From Alicyclobacillus sp. ALC3 (GTDB taxonomy: Bacteria > Bacillota > Bacilli > Alicyclobacillales > Alicyclobacillaceae), in contig NZ_CP066784.1 in assembly GCF_028751195.1 (NCBI RefSeq), positions 3,224,001-3,288,000 of the forward strand: 64,000 nucleotides of DNA, read 5' to 3'. This document shows positions 19,314-28,023 of this stretch, in pieces. Each line of letters begins with the position of its first letter. Positions within the stretch are counted from its first letter, which is position 1. The notes under the pieces are model-generated. The model worked only from the letters and a program-made list of their open reading frames with translations. It did no database searches and was not told where the DNA came from. The translations under genes and the position numbers were made by a program.

Positions 19314-19889
19314 TTGAAACGCGGATATAGCATCCGCTGGTTAAGGGATTGGGCCTTACCAGTTATAATTGGTGTAGCAGTGGCATTAGGAGTACGAACA
19401 TGGGTTGTCAGCGCCAACGTGGTACCGTCTTCTTCTATGTACCCTACCATTCCCGCAACCCCGACTCATCACGTATATATCGTGGATGACAAATTGGCAA
19501 CCGAGTTTGGGCAACCGATTCATCGTGGGGAAGTGGTGGTCTTCCATTTTCCGGATGACCCGAAGCAGTTGTACGTAAAGAGAGTCATTGGCCTTCCAGG
19601 GAACACGGTCAAGGTCACCGCAAATGCCGTGTATATAAATGGGAAGAAAATCAACGAGTCCAACCCGGACATTGCCAAGTCCAATCTCCCTAAGTTGGGT
19701 ACGTATCACGTACCTTTGGGACATTATTTCATGATGGGAGACAACCGTACGGTGTCTTACGACAGTCGCTATTGGGTTCATAAATATGTGGCTCGTTCAG
19801 CTATCGTGGGTGAAGCAGCTTTTATCATGTTTCCATTTGTGAACGTAGGTCCAATTTCTCAGAGCTTGTCGGCTCCAACTGGACCTTGA
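19314..19889 (+). CDS. sipS: Type I signal peptidase
   Basis: About 191 residues from the TTG at 19314, which sits behind AGGGGGGA at 19301-19308; an ATG at 19281 in the same frame lacks a comparable site. One N-terminal membrane segment is followed by an extracellular S26 peptidase domain with P-S-S-S-M-Y-P (catalytic Ser41), V-K-R-V-I-G-L-P-G (catalytic Lys89) and M-G-D-N-R-x-x-S-x-D-S-R. It cleaves signal peptides from exported proteins by a Ser-Lys dyad. The gene is divergent from the esterase and 60 bp upstream of the oxidoreductase gene. The symbol is a family-level assignment; the organism may have paralogues. Confidence 0.88.
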   Translation: MKRGYSIRWLRDWALPVIIGVAVALGVRTWVVSANVVPSSSMYPTIPATPTHHVYIVDDKLATEFGQPIHRGEVVVFHFPDDPKQLYVKRVIGLPGNTVKVTANAVYINGKKINESNPDIAKSNLPKLGTYHVPLGHYFMMGDNRTVSYDSRYWVHKYVARSAIVGEAAFIMFPFVNVGPISQSLSAPTGP

Positions 19890-19949
19890 ACACACGAGGG
19901 TGATCGTAATGAGAGATTCGAACAGAGCTTTCACACGGAGGCGGTTGAT

Positions 19950-20933
19950 TTGGAAACCCTTCGCTGGGGTATAATCGGCACAGCCCGAATTGCTGCTGAA
20001 CAAGTTGTTCCCGCTTTAAACCGGGCTCGTAACACAAAGTTGCAAGCCGTCGCAAGCAGAAGTCTGGACCGGGCCAAGACATTTGCGCGCAATCACGGAA
20101 TTCCCTCTTACTATGGAAGCTACGATGAACTGTTACAAGACCCCGAGGTTGATGCGGTCTATATCTCTCTACCCAATCACCTGCACGCACAGTGGAGCAT
20201 CCGGGCCGCGCAGAGTGGCAAGCACATCTTGTGTGAAAAGCCAGCCGTCTTGCACCCTAGCGAACTGACGGCTGTTCTCAACGCTTGCCGTGAAGCTAAT
20301 GTGCGTTACATGGAAGCCTTTATGTACCAGTTGCACCCACAGTGGGACCGTGTATTGGAAATCCTGCGAAGCGGACAGATTGGCTCCGTCCGGTCGATCA
20401 GGGCTGCATTCACCTTTCCGCTGTTGGGCGAGTTCGACATTCGTCTGCAACCGGTCATGGGCGGAGGCGCGTTGTACGACGTAGGGTGCTATTGCGTCCA
20501 TGCCATCCGGCGCATTGTAGGAGATGAGGAGCCTTCGGTGGTCCGCGCCGAAGCCAACTTTAGCGTAGACGGTATCGTCGACCGAACGTTGTCCGCAGAC
20601 CTTGGGTTTAATCACGGCGTCTCAGCAAGTTTCGTATGCTCGTTTGAACAGGAAGACCGGCAAGATGTGGTGATTGAAGGGTCGAGCGGGACACTGAAAG
20701 TGTCCCATGCGTTTCGCCCCGACCTAGGAAAGCCTACGTTGTCTATCCAAACAGCGGCAACACTGGTGGATGAGCCGGTACCCAACGCGGATGTGTACGT
20801 GTTGGAGGTCGAACATTTTTCGGACGGCGTGTTCACTGGGAATCCATTTCGCAACACAGACGAGGATGTGGCTGCAAACAGCCGCTGGATTGACCGGATT
20901 TATCGGGCGGCGGGACGACGCCAAGGGGCTTGA
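19950..20933 (+). CDS. Gfo/Idh/MocA-family NAD(P)-dependent oxidoreductase
   Basis: 327 residues with an N-terminal Rossmann fold (G-I-I-G-T-A-R-I-A near residue 7) and the family-defining E-K-P motif in C-E-K-P-A around residue 95, followed by the C-terminal substrate-binding alpha/beta domain. Members oxidise or reduce sugars, inositols and related polyols. The TTG start is preceded by CGGAGGCG. The gene ends in a possible hairpin shared with the convergent methyltransferase gene. The substrate cannot be predicted. Confidence 0.85.
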   Translation: METLRWGIIGTARIAAEQVVPALNRARNTKLQAVASRSLDRAKTFARNHGIPSYYGSYDELLQDPEVDAVYISLPNHLHAQWSIRAAQSGKHILCEKPAVLHPSELTAVLNACREANVRYMEAFMYQLHPQWDRVLEILRSGQIGSVRSIRAAFTFPLLGEFDIRLQPVMGGGALYDVGCYCVHAIRRIVGDEEPSVVRAEANFSVDGIVDRTLSADLGFNHGVSASFVCSFEQEDRQDVVIEGSSGTLKVSHAFRPDLGKPTLSIQTAATLVDEPVPNADVYVLEVEHFSDGVFTGNPFRNTDEDVAANSRWIDRIYRAAGRRQGA

Positions 20934-20967
20934 GGGGGAGAAGGTAGCAAACGCCCCTCCTCCCCTC
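20932..20967. terminator. Possible bidirectional hairpin between convergent genes
   Basis: GAGGGGGAG (20932-20940) can pair imperfectly with CTCCTCCCCTC (ending 20967) across a loop of about 14 nt. It lies exactly between the convergent oxidoreductase and methyltransferase stops. Neither side has a T run. Confidence 0.4.
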
Positions 20968-20974
20968 GAAAGAT

Positions 20975-22078
20975 TTATCCCCAAACAGCGGCGGCGATGT
21001 CCACGACGTGACGAAGTTTCGCCCATTGTTCTTCTTCTGTCAGAAGATTCCCGTCTTCTGTGGAGGCAAACCCGCATTGTGGGCTGAGACATAATTGATC
21101 TAACGGTACAAACCGTGTGGCTTCGTCGATTCGATGCTTAATATCATCCGCATTTTCAAGTGCGCCATGCTTAGATGTAATGAGACCGAGCACAATCTTC
21201 AAATCCGCTCGCTGGATGAAGCGTAGTGGTTCGAATCCCCCAGCTCGGTCGCTGTCGTATTCCAAAAAGAAACCATCGATGTTCAACCCTTGGAACAGCG
21301 TTTCCGCAACAGGTTCGTAACCCCCTGACGCAATCCATGTGGACCGGAAATTGCCACGGCAAATGTGCATGGTGATGCACATATCCGAAGGCTTCTCTGA
21401 TACTGCCATGTTGATGGTGCGGGCATACCGAGCCTTCAGGTCTTCCACATTGAAACCGCGCTCATTCAGCTTGCTGACCTCTTCTTCCGAGCAAAAATAG
21501 GCCCAGGAAGTGTCATCCAGTTGCAAGTACCTGCACCCAACTGCGTAAAAGGACTGAATCGCCTTTGCATAGGCGCGCCCAAGGTCATCGAAGAACTCAT
21601 CTTGGTCTTGATAGGCGTCACTCGATATGGTTCCTCGAAAATGAAGCATGCTCGGGCTGGGGATGGTCATTTTCGCGACGTGACTGCCGGCTGCCGCTTT
21701 CAGAAACTTAAAGTGCTCAAGCATCGGATGATCCCGAAAGTCCAGCTTATCGACAACTCGTATGCCGCGGGCATGTGTCTGTTGATGTTGAAACTGGATT
21801 CCGCCTTCCGTAGTCGCTTCCACACCCGTGAGTCCTTCCAGAAAGTCGAAGTGCCACCAGCTACGGCGAAATTCTCCGTCCGTTACTGCCAACAGCCCAA
21901 GCTCTTGTTGCTTCTTGACGATGCGCAGGATTTCTTCGTCTTCTATGGCGCGTAGCCCTTCCTTGGATAGCCGGCCGGCGGCATACTCTGCGCGTGCTTC
22001 CTTGAGCCTTGCGCTCCGCAGCAAACTGCCTACTTGGTCAGCCCTGAATGGGGGCGTGGTCTGCGGATCTAGTTTCAT
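20975..22078 (-). CDS. MetE C-terminal-domain-like cobalamin-independent methionine synthase (YxjG/YxjH type)
   Basis: 367 residues from ATG 22078, which is preceded by AAAGGGAG; an upstream in-frame extension lacks a ribosome site. The protein resembles the stand-alone C-terminal half of MetE, as in Bacillus YxjG/YxjH: R-A-D-Q-V-G-S-L-L at the N-terminus, V-T-D-G-E-F-R-R near 66, the region Y-L-Q-L-D-D-T, the metal-ligand-like M-H-I-C-R-G-N, and Q-C-G-F-A-S near the C-terminus. Such enzymes transfer methyl groups to homocysteine or related thiols; without the N-terminal half the methyl donor is not certain. No S-box or T-box could be recognised upstream. Confidence 0.82.
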   Translation of the reverse strand: MKLDPQTTPPFRADQVGSLLRSARLKEARAEYAAGRLSKEGLRAIEDEEILRIVKKQQELGLLAVTDGEFRRSWWHFDFLEGLTGVEATTEGGIQFQHQQTHARGIRVVDKLDFRDHPMLEHFKFLKAAAGSHVAKMTIPSPSMLHFRGTISSDAYQDQDEFFDDLGRAYAKAIQSFYAVGCRYLQLDDTSWAYFCSEEEVSKLNERGFNVEDLKARYARTINMAVSEKPSDMCITMHICRGNFRSTWIASGGYEPVAETLFQGLNIDGFFLEYDSDRAGGFEPLRFIQRADLKIVLGLITSKHGALENADDIKHRIDEATRFVPLDQLCLSPQCGFASTEDGNLLTEEEQWAKLRHVVDIAAAVWG

Positions 22079-22162
22079 CGTCTCGACTCCCTTTACAAAT
22101 TTCGATTGCTGGGGGCGCGTGCCCGGTACATCGGATAAGATTTGACTCAATTTTGACACTTT

Positions 22163-22171
22163 ATCATAGCA
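22163..22171 (-). promoter_or_regulatory. Possible extended -10 promoter of the MetE-like gene
   Basis: On the minus strand TGC-TATGAT is a good extended -10 element about 85 bp before the start codon. No convincing -35 is present at 17 bp. Confidence 0.35.
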
Positions 22172-22341
22172 CACGCACCAGGTCATGATTCGCGAGCATT
22201 GTGCGTTTAGGAAAAATTTATGTCCTTTAGGCAGTTGCATTGCGAATCGTTACCGTATCATGGTGTGTATCGCTGAGTGGCCGATGTAACCTATCAACGA
22301 TGCACTTCAATCGGCTTGAATGAGAAGCTGGAGGCGTGTCA

Positions 22342-23505
22342 ATGAAAATCGTGATCGCGTCGGATTCGTATAAGGGGAGTCTCTCGGCCTGGCAAGTTGG
22401 AACCATTGCACAGCGGGCTATTCGCAAGGTGTTCCCGGAGGCAGAGGTTGAAATCGTCCCAATGGCTGATGGCGGGGAAGGTACCATGGAGACTATCGTT
22501 CAAGCCGCTTCTGGGAGCCTGATTGACCTTACTGCCACGGGACCACTTGGCGAGGTCACAGCCGCTCGATATGGAGTGCTTCGGACCCACACAAACACCC
22601 CAACTGCTCGTGATGAGCAAGGCGTCTCACACACGGCAATCATCGAGGTCGCGAACATTGCTGGGTTGACCATGGTCCCCGAAGTCGTGCGAAACCCAGA
22701 GCAGACCACTACGTACGGTGTCGGGGAGGTTATGCTCCATGCGCTGAACCAAGGCTGCAGGAAGTTTATCGTGGGTCTCGGTGGAAGTGCTACCAACGAT
22801 GGGGGCATGGGGCTGCTACAGGCACTTGGCGCTGTGTTTCGGGATGCCAGTGGGAACCCTGTACCTCCTGTAGGCGGTGCCTTGTCAGCGGTCACGAGTG
22901 TTGAACTCGATTTCATCGATGCACGTGTGTGGGACTGCGACATTCGGGTTGCGAGCGATGTCGATAACCCGCTTTGTGGTGATTCGGGATCGTCTGTAGT
23001 ATTTGGACCGCAAAAAGGAGCGACACCTGACCAGGTGAAACGACTCGAGGCAGGCCTTGTGAACTATGCGGCGCGGATTGAGGCAGTCACGGAAAAACCC
23101 CTTCAAAATACACCTGGGGCAGGTGCTGCGGGCGGCCTTGGATTTGCATTTCTGCTCCTCAACGCCGAGTTGGCGCCAGGCGCGAAATTGGTGGGAGATG
23201 CTGTCGGGCTCGAGGAAAAGGTGCGAGGGGCAGATTTTGTGCTCACAGGAGAGGGGCAAAGTGACTTCCAAACCCTGTTTGGCAAAGTGCCGTATTATGT
23301 CGCACAAGTGGCTGCAAAGCACGGCGCCAAGGCCATTTTGGTGTCGGGAGGGCTGGGCAGGGGAGTCGAGTCTCTGTATGACCACTTTGTTAGCCTTCAT
23401 TCGATTGTCACGCGGCCCATGACACTGCAGGAAGCGATGGAGGACGCGGAGACGCAGTTATCTTTTACCGTAGAAAACATTGCTCGTCTGCTCAACGCCA
23501 GGTAG
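22342..23505 (+). CDS. Glycerate kinase (GlxK/GarK family)
   Basis: 387 residues from ATG 22342; the GTG six bases earlier is too close to the GGAGG at 22330-22334. The N-terminus M-K-I-V-I-A-S-D-S-Y-K-G-S-L-S is diagnostic for the family, with M-A-D-G-G-E-G-T near residue 45 and G-L-G-G-S-A-T-N-D-G-G-M-G near 150. It phosphorylates D-glycerate to 2- or 3-phosphoglycerate with ATP, feeding lower glycolysis. Neighbouring genes do not form an obvious glyoxylate or glucarate pathway, so its substrate source is unclear. Confidence 0.92.
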   Translation: MKIVIASDSYKGSLSAWQVGTIAQRAIRKVFPEAEVEIVPMADGGEGTMETIVQAASGSLIDLTATGPLGEVTAARYGVLRTHTNTPTARDEQGVSHTAIIEVANIAGLTMVPEVVRNPEQTTTYGVGEVMLHALNQGCRKFIVGLGGSATNDGGMGLLQALGAVFRDASGNPVPPVGGALSAVTSVELDFIDARVWDCDIRVASDVDNPLCGDSGSSVVFGPQKGATPDQVKRLEAGLVNYAARIEAVTEKPLQNTPGAGAAGGLGFAFLLLNAELAPGAKLVGDAVGLEEKVRGADFVLTGEGQSDFQTLFGKVPYYVAQVAAKHGAKAILVSGGLGRGVESLYDHFVSLHSIVTRPMTLQEAMEDAETQLSFTVENIARLLNAR

Positions 23506-23603
23506 CGGATAGGCGATTTGCTGGAATCACCGATTGGGGCTAGACTCGGAAGTGTTCTGACAATGTTTGCTGGGTATGGGAGAGGACATGGGAGGGAATA
23601 TCA

Positions 23604-23885
23604 ATGGGCGTTAAGCTGATCTACATAATTCTGAATGACTGTTTTCAAATTTATTCCTATATGATGATCGTGTGGATTATCATGGCTTGGATTCCGAATG
23701 CAAGGTATTCAAAATTCGGTCGAGTCCTCGGTGCTCTGGTTGAACCCTACTTGTCAATTTTCAGACGGTTGATTCCAACCGCGAGCGGTATTGACTTTTC
23801 ACCCATTGTGGCGTTTATTGTCTTTCGGATCATCGAGTACGTTGTCTTTTCGCAGTTGTTGCCCCTCATCTTGTTCCAGGCATAG
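23604..23885 (+). CDS. YggT-family small membrane protein
   Basis: 93 residues with two hydrophobic helices (about 5-28 and 65-90) joined by a positively charged loop containing the family pattern L-V-E-P-Y-L-x-x-F-R-R-L-I-P. YggT proteins are linked to cell-shape and divisome genes in many bacteria; no molecular activity is established. It starts behind GGGAGGG and stands alone here rather than in a division cluster. Confidence 0.85.
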   Translation: MGVKLIYIILNDCFQIYSYMMIVWIIMAWIPNARYSKFGRVLGALVEPYLSIFRRLIPTASGIDFSPIVAFIVFRIIEYVVFSQLLPLILFQA

Positions 23886-23986
23886 CGGTACCCCGTCATT
23901 GTTCATCGGCGCCTAATGTCAGTCTTCTGAGCATCAGGCCCAACGTATGCGAGACAATCGACCTTGTGAATGCGGGAGGCTGACAG

Positions 23987-24925
23987 TTGAAAGCAGTCTA
24001 TATCGAAAGTTACGGCGACACCAACCAACTGAAGTACGGAGATTTGCCGATCCCGGATATTGGCCCAAAGGACGTCCTTGTTGAGGCATACGCTGCCTCC
24101 GTCAATCCGGTTGACTGGAAAATTCGTGAAGGCTATCTGAAGGAGCGTCTGCCGTACCCATTCCCGCTGATTTTGGGATGGGATGTGGCCGGAGTCGTCG
24201 CGAAAGTCGGTGAAAAAGTCGAGCACTTTCAAGTCGGGGACGAGGTCTTTTCTCGACCGGCCACTGAGCGCAACGGAACCTACGCGGAGTACGTGCCGGT
24301 CGACGAACGGCTGTTAGCTAAAAAACCTACGAACATCACCTTCGAGGAAGCCGCTGCCGTTCCACTAGCGGGACTCACTGCCTGGGAGGCCCTTCACGAG
24401 ATCGCGAACGTCTCCCCCGGACAGAAAGTCCTCATCCATGGTGGCGCGGGTGGTGTCGGCATCTACGCCATCCAACTCGCCAAGGTTTTTGGCGCATATG
24501 TCGCTACGACTGCCAGCAGTGCAAACGCGGCGTTCGTCAAATCGTACGGCGCAGATGAGGTGATTGACTATCACACAGAAGCCTTCGAGGCCCGGCTGAT
24601 TGACTACGATGTTGTCTTTGACACAATCGGCGGAGACGTGCAGGCGAAAAGCTTCCAAATCTTAAAGCCGAGTGGCATGTTGGTGTCCATTGTTTCACTG
24701 CCGGACGCGAAACAAGCGGACAAATACGGAGTCCGAACTGGGTACTTCTTCCTTCAACCGGACGGTGAGAAGCTTGCCAGATTAGGTTCGTTAATCGAGC
24801 AAGGCAAACTCCGCCCGGTCGTAGGCGCTGTGTTTCCGCTGGAGCAGACGGCTGAAGCGCACCTGCTCAGCGAAACCCACCATGCGCGAGGGAAAATTGT
24901 GCTCTCCATCCGGGAGGGTAGGTAG
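23987..24925 (+). CDS. Zinc-independent MDR oxidoreductase (quinone-reductase-like)
   Basis: 312 residues of the medium-chain dehydrogenase/reductase superfamily: an N-terminal GroES-like domain with S-V-N-P-V-D-W-K near residue 36 and G-W-D-V-A-G-V-V, and a Rossmann domain with H-G-G-A-G-G-V-G-I (about 151). The zinc-ligand cysteines of alcohol dehydrogenases are absent, as in NADPH:quinone reductases. TTG start behind GGGAGGC. It lies 57 bp before lutABC; whether it is co-transcribed is not clear. Confidence 0.85.
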   Translation: MKAVYIESYGDTNQLKYGDLPIPDIGPKDVLVEAYAASVNPVDWKIREGYLKERLPYPFPLILGWDVAGVVAKVGEKVEHFQVGDEVFSRPATERNGTYAEYVPVDERLLAKKPTNITFEEAAAVPLAGLTAWEALHEIANVSPGQKVLIHGGAGGVGIYAIQLAKVFGAYVATTASSANAAFVKSYGADEVIDYHTEAFEARLIDYDVVFDTIGGDVQAKSFQILKPSGMLVSIVSLPDAKQADKYGVRTGYFFLQPDGEKLARLGSLIEQGKLRPVVGAVFPLEQTAEAHLLSETHHARGKIVLSIREGR

Positions 24926-24982
24926 CGACACGAACTTGGAACTTCCATCGGCTGCCACAACACAAATAAAGGAGGGTGACAG

Positions 24983-25741
24983 ATGAAGGTATCTCTGTTC
25001 ATCACCTGTATGGTGGATAACCTGTACCCCCAGGTTGGTGTGGCAATGGTGAGGATTCTGGACAAACTCGGTGTGCAGGTGGTCTTCCCAGAAGGCCAGA
25101 CCTGCTGTGGTCAGCCAGCGTTCAACAGCGGCTATGCGGCGGAGGCAAGGATGTCTGCAAGGACACTGCTCGAGGCGTTCGCGGATGCGGACTACGTGGT
25201 GTCTCCATCCGGATCATGTACTGGGATGGTTCACCACTACTACGAGGACTTGTTTGCTGACGACGCGCGGTTGGCACGTGAGGCGAAAACGCTGGCTAAC
25301 AAAACCTACGAGTTCTCGCAGTTTCTCGTCAACGTACTCGGTGTCACTGACGTTGGGGCGAGATTTCCACAGCGGGTGACGTATCACCCGTCCTGTCACG
25401 GCGCAAGGCTGCTCGGTGTGAAAGATGAACCGTTGACATTGCTCCGGGCCGTCAAGGACATCGACCTGGTCGATTTGCCGTACGCGACCGACTGCTGTGG
25501 CTTCGGGGGAACCTTCGCTGTGAAGATGGGCGACATCTCAACTGCAATGGTCGCGGAGAAAGTGAGTCACGTGGCAGAGACTGAGGCGTCCGTGTTGGTC
25601 GGAACCGATATGGGGTGCCTCATGAACATCGGTGGCCGCCTTTCGCGCGAGCAGAGCCCGGTTCGTGTGTTGCACGTCGCGCAGCTGCTCTATGAGGGGA
25701 TGCAACTTGGCACAGGCGCAGAGGGGGTTATCACGCTATGA
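24983..25741 (+). CDS. lutA: L-lactate utilisation protein LutA (Fe-S oxidoreductase)
   Basis: 252 residues with two CCG domains: C-C-G-Q-P-A-F near residue 37 and D-C-C-G-F-G-G-T-F near 171, each paired with an upstream Cys, as in heterodisulfide-reductase-type proteins. With LutB and LutC it forms a complex that oxidises L-lactate to pyruvate. It starts behind AAAGGAGGGTG and its stop overlaps the lutB start by ATGA, indicating translational coupling. Length and order match Bacillus lutABC. Confidence 0.93.
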   Translation: MKVSLFITCMVDNLYPQVGVAMVRILDKLGVQVVFPEGQTCCGQPAFNSGYAAEARMSARTLLEAFADADYVVSPSGSCTGMVHHYYEDLFADDARLAREAKTLANKTYEFSQFLVNVLGVTDVGARFPQRVTYHPSCHGARLLGVKDEPLTLLRAVKDIDLVDLPYATDCCGFGGTFAVKMGDISTAMVAEKVSHVAETEASVLVGTDMGCLMNIGGRLSREQSPVRVLHVAQLLYEGMQLGTGAEGVITL

Positions 25742-27183
25742 CCGAAGGCAGTCACGTGCTTGACCGAGCACGTGTGGCGCTCGATGATGACTTTCTGCGC
25801 GCAGCTGTGCGTTTCACCGCAGACCGGCTGCGCACCAAGAAGTACGCTGCCACCGAGTCACTCGGGCGTTGGGAAGACTGGCGCAGTCGCGGACAGCAGA
25901 TCCGCTCCCACACGGTAGCGCACCTCGACTACTACTTGGGGCAGTTCGCAGACAATGTGACCCAAGCGGGCGGTAACGTACAATTCGCAGCGGATGCCGG
26001 TGAAGCGAGCCAAATGGTGCTCGACATCATCCAGGCAAAGCAGGCCAAGTCCGTCGTGAAGTCCAAGTCGATGGTGTCGGAGGAAATCGGGATCAACCAT
26101 GTGCTCGAAGCCGCGGCCGTCGAGGTAGTCGAGACCGACCTGGGCGAGTACATCGTGCAACTTGCCAAAGAGACCCCGTCTCACATCATCATTCCGGCCA
26201 TTCACAAGAACAGGCAGCAGATTAAGGACCTCTTCACGGCGGCGGGTGGAGAGAATTTGACCACGGACACCAAGACGCTCGCAGGGTTCGCGAGACGAAC
26301 AATGCGCAAGAAGTTCCTCGAGGCGGATGTGGGCATCACCGGGTGTAACTTTGCAATCGCGGAGTCGGGGTCGATTGTGCTGTTCACCAACGAAGGCAAC
26401 GCCGACATGGTCACGAACCTTCCACAGACGCACATCGTGCTGATGGGCATGGAGCGGCTGCTGCCGACATTCGCTGACCTCGAAGTGATGGCAAACCTAT
26501 TGCCGCGTAGTGCAACGGGGCAGAACATCACGACGTACATGTCTGTGCTAACCGGGCCCGGCCGGGCAAACGATCACGACGGTGCCCGCGAGCTGCACAT
26601 CATCGTGCTCGACAATGGCCGGTCGAACCAACTCGCCGACGCGAAGATGAAAGAGGTGCTCAACTGCATCCGCTGCGGCGCATGCCTCAACGTCTGCCCG
26701 GTCTACCGACAGATTGGCGGACATGCGTACGGTTCGGTCTACCCTGGCCCCATCGGAGCTGTGCTGTCGCCGGTGCTCAACCAAGGCGAGCAGTACGCAG
26801 ATTTGCCGTATGCCTCGAGCCTTTGCGGTGCCTGTTCCGAAGCTTGTCCTGTGAAGATTCCGATTCACGACATGCTGGTTTACCTTCGCCAGCGCAACGT
26901 GGAGCGCGGTTGGGTCAAGCCGGCTGAACGGACGGCGTTCAAGGGCTTCGCGTTTGTCTTCGCGAAAGCCGGCCGGTACAAACTGGCGATGAAGACGGCC
27001 CGCATGGGTCAAGGCCCACTCGTTCGGGATGGTCACATTGAGGCGAAGATTGGCCCGCTCAAGGGGTGGACAGCAGGAAGAAACGCGCCAACTCTGGCGA
27101 AGCAGTCTTTTCGCGAGATGTGGGATTCGCTGCAGCGGGAACTCAAGGCGACAGCCCGCGAGCCAGGAGGGACTGGCAAATGA
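25738..27183 (+). CDS. lutB: L-lactate utilisation protein LutB (Fe-S protein)
   Basis: 481 residues: an LUD-type domain in the first two thirds (T-N-E-G-N-A-D region near residue 222) and two ferredoxin-like 4Fe-4S motifs, C-I-R-C-G-A-C-L-N-V-C-P (about 308) and C-G-A-C-S-E-A-C-P (about 365). It is the electron-carrying core of the LutABC lactate dehydrogenase. Both ends overlap neighbours by ATGA. Confidence 0.94.
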   Translation: MTEGSHVLDRARVALDDDFLRAAVRFTADRLRTKKYAATESLGRWEDWRSRGQQIRSHTVAHLDYYLGQFADNVTQAGGNVQFAADAGEASQMVLDIIQAKQAKSVVKSKSMVSEEIGINHVLEAAAVEVVETDLGEYIVQLAKETPSHIIIPAIHKNRQQIKDLFTAAGGENLTTDTKTLAGFARRTMRKKFLEADVGITGCNFAIAESGSIVLFTNEGNADMVTNLPQTHIVLMGMERLLPTFADLEVMANLLPRSATGQNITTYMSVLTGPGRANDHDGARELHIIVLDNGRSNQLADAKMKEVLNCIRCGACLNVCPVYRQIGGHAYGSVYPGPIGAVLSPVLNQGEQYADLPYASSLCGACSEACPVKIPIHDMLVYLRQRNVERGWVKPAERTAFKGFAFVFAKAGRYKLAMKTARMGQGPLVRDGHIEAKIGPLKGWTAGRNAPTLAKQSFREMWDSLQRELKATAREPGGTGK

Positions 27184-27854
27184 ACAAAGAGGCTTTTCTC
27201 AATCGCATTGCGACGCAGATTGGCCGTCCACGTCCCCTCACGCAAGCTCCACCGCGGGACGTGGTCGGAGCCCCTGACTTCTGGCACGATTTCAATCTGT
27301 CGCCCGACGAGCGCCTCGCTCGCTTTGAGGAACGGTTCACCGGGCTTGGCGGTGAGGTTCGAGTGGTTGACGATATTGCACAACTGCAAGCTGAACTCGC
27401 CCACGTCATGGCAGACAAGAAGCCAAAGCGCATTGGTATGTGGAACGACGCGGAGCTTGAGAAGTGGGTAGGAAACTCGCTGCATTCCCAGGCCGTGATG
27501 ACATGGGGCGTTGACCCGCGTCAACAGTTTTCGTCGATAGATATCGGGATTACGGGGTGCAGCGGTGCTATAGCCGATACGGGGACGCTGGTGTTGACGT
27601 GCGGCGGGGGAAGGGGGCGCTCTGTGCATTTGCTGCCGTCCATTCACATCGCTGTGGTTGGCGCGAGCCAGATTGTGACGCGACTGGGCGAAGCGTTGGA
27701 ACGGGTCGCCAAGCCGACTGAGATGGATTCGTACGTCCACTTCGTCACCGGGCCGAGTCGCTCATCGGACATTGAGAATGACCAGACCATCGGTATCCAT
27801 GGGCCGGCAGCCGTGATGGCGATGGTGGTGCGGGAAGCTTTGTTCCTCGCTTGA
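27180..27854 (+). CDS. lutC: L-lactate utilisation protein LutC (LUD domain)
   Basis: 224 residues from ATG 27180, which overlaps the lutB stop as ATGA and has GGAGGGA upstream; a longer upstream in-frame extension would run inside lutB and is unlikely. One LUD domain with G-I-T-G-C-S-G-A-I-A-D-T-G-T near residue 122 and V-T-G-P-S-R-S-S-D-I near 190. Third subunit of the lactate-oxidising complex. Confidence 0.92.
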   Translation: MNKEAFLNRIATQIGRPRPLTQAPPRDVVGAPDFWHDFNLSPDERLARFEERFTGLGGEVRVVDDIAQLQAELAHVMADKKPKRIGMWNDAELEKWVGNSLHSQAVMTWGVDPRQQFSSIDIGITGCSGAIADTGTLVLTCGGGRGRSVHLLPSIHIAVVGASQIVTRLGEALERVAKPTEMDSYVHFVTGPSRSSDIENDQTIGIHGPAAVMAMVVREALFLA

Positions 27855-27895
27855 CTTTGTGAATCGTGTTCGGAATACTTCCACCTACCTGTGTA

Positions 27896-27924
27896 TTGCA
27901 GGCGTATGGAATATAAGTTAAAAT
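27896..27924 (+). promoter_or_regulatory. Sigma-A-type promoter of the ROK/gal unit
   Basis: TTGCAG (27896-27901), 17-bp spacer, TAAAAT (27919-27924), about 100 bp upstream of the ROK regulator start. Confidence 0.7.
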
Positions 27925-27931
27925 GATTAAC
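27917..27931. promoter_or_regulatory. Candidate operator for the ROK repressor
   Basis: Perfect 15-bp palindrome GTTAA-AATGA-TTAAC overlapping the -10 box of the ROK gene. ROK/XylR-type repressors bind A/T-rich palindromes of this kind over promoters, so auto-repression relieved by sugar is the simplest reading. Confidence 0.5.
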
Positions 27932-28023
27932 AAACAGAACCGGGTGCTACGGGCCTGATGCAGCGCTTCTACCAGCCAGACTACTTACCGTGGCGCAATG
28001 GTCGTTAGGGAAGGGGAACACCG

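Noticed and set aside
22079..22341. Possible S-box/SAM riboswitch before the MetE-like gene
   Set aside because: A CTTATC sequence is present but the following conserved helices and GGA/GAAGCC elements are not.
27033..27740. 235-codon minus-strand frame within lutB/lutC
   Set aside because: It is antisense to clearly conserved LutB/LutC coding sequence and lacks any recognised domain.
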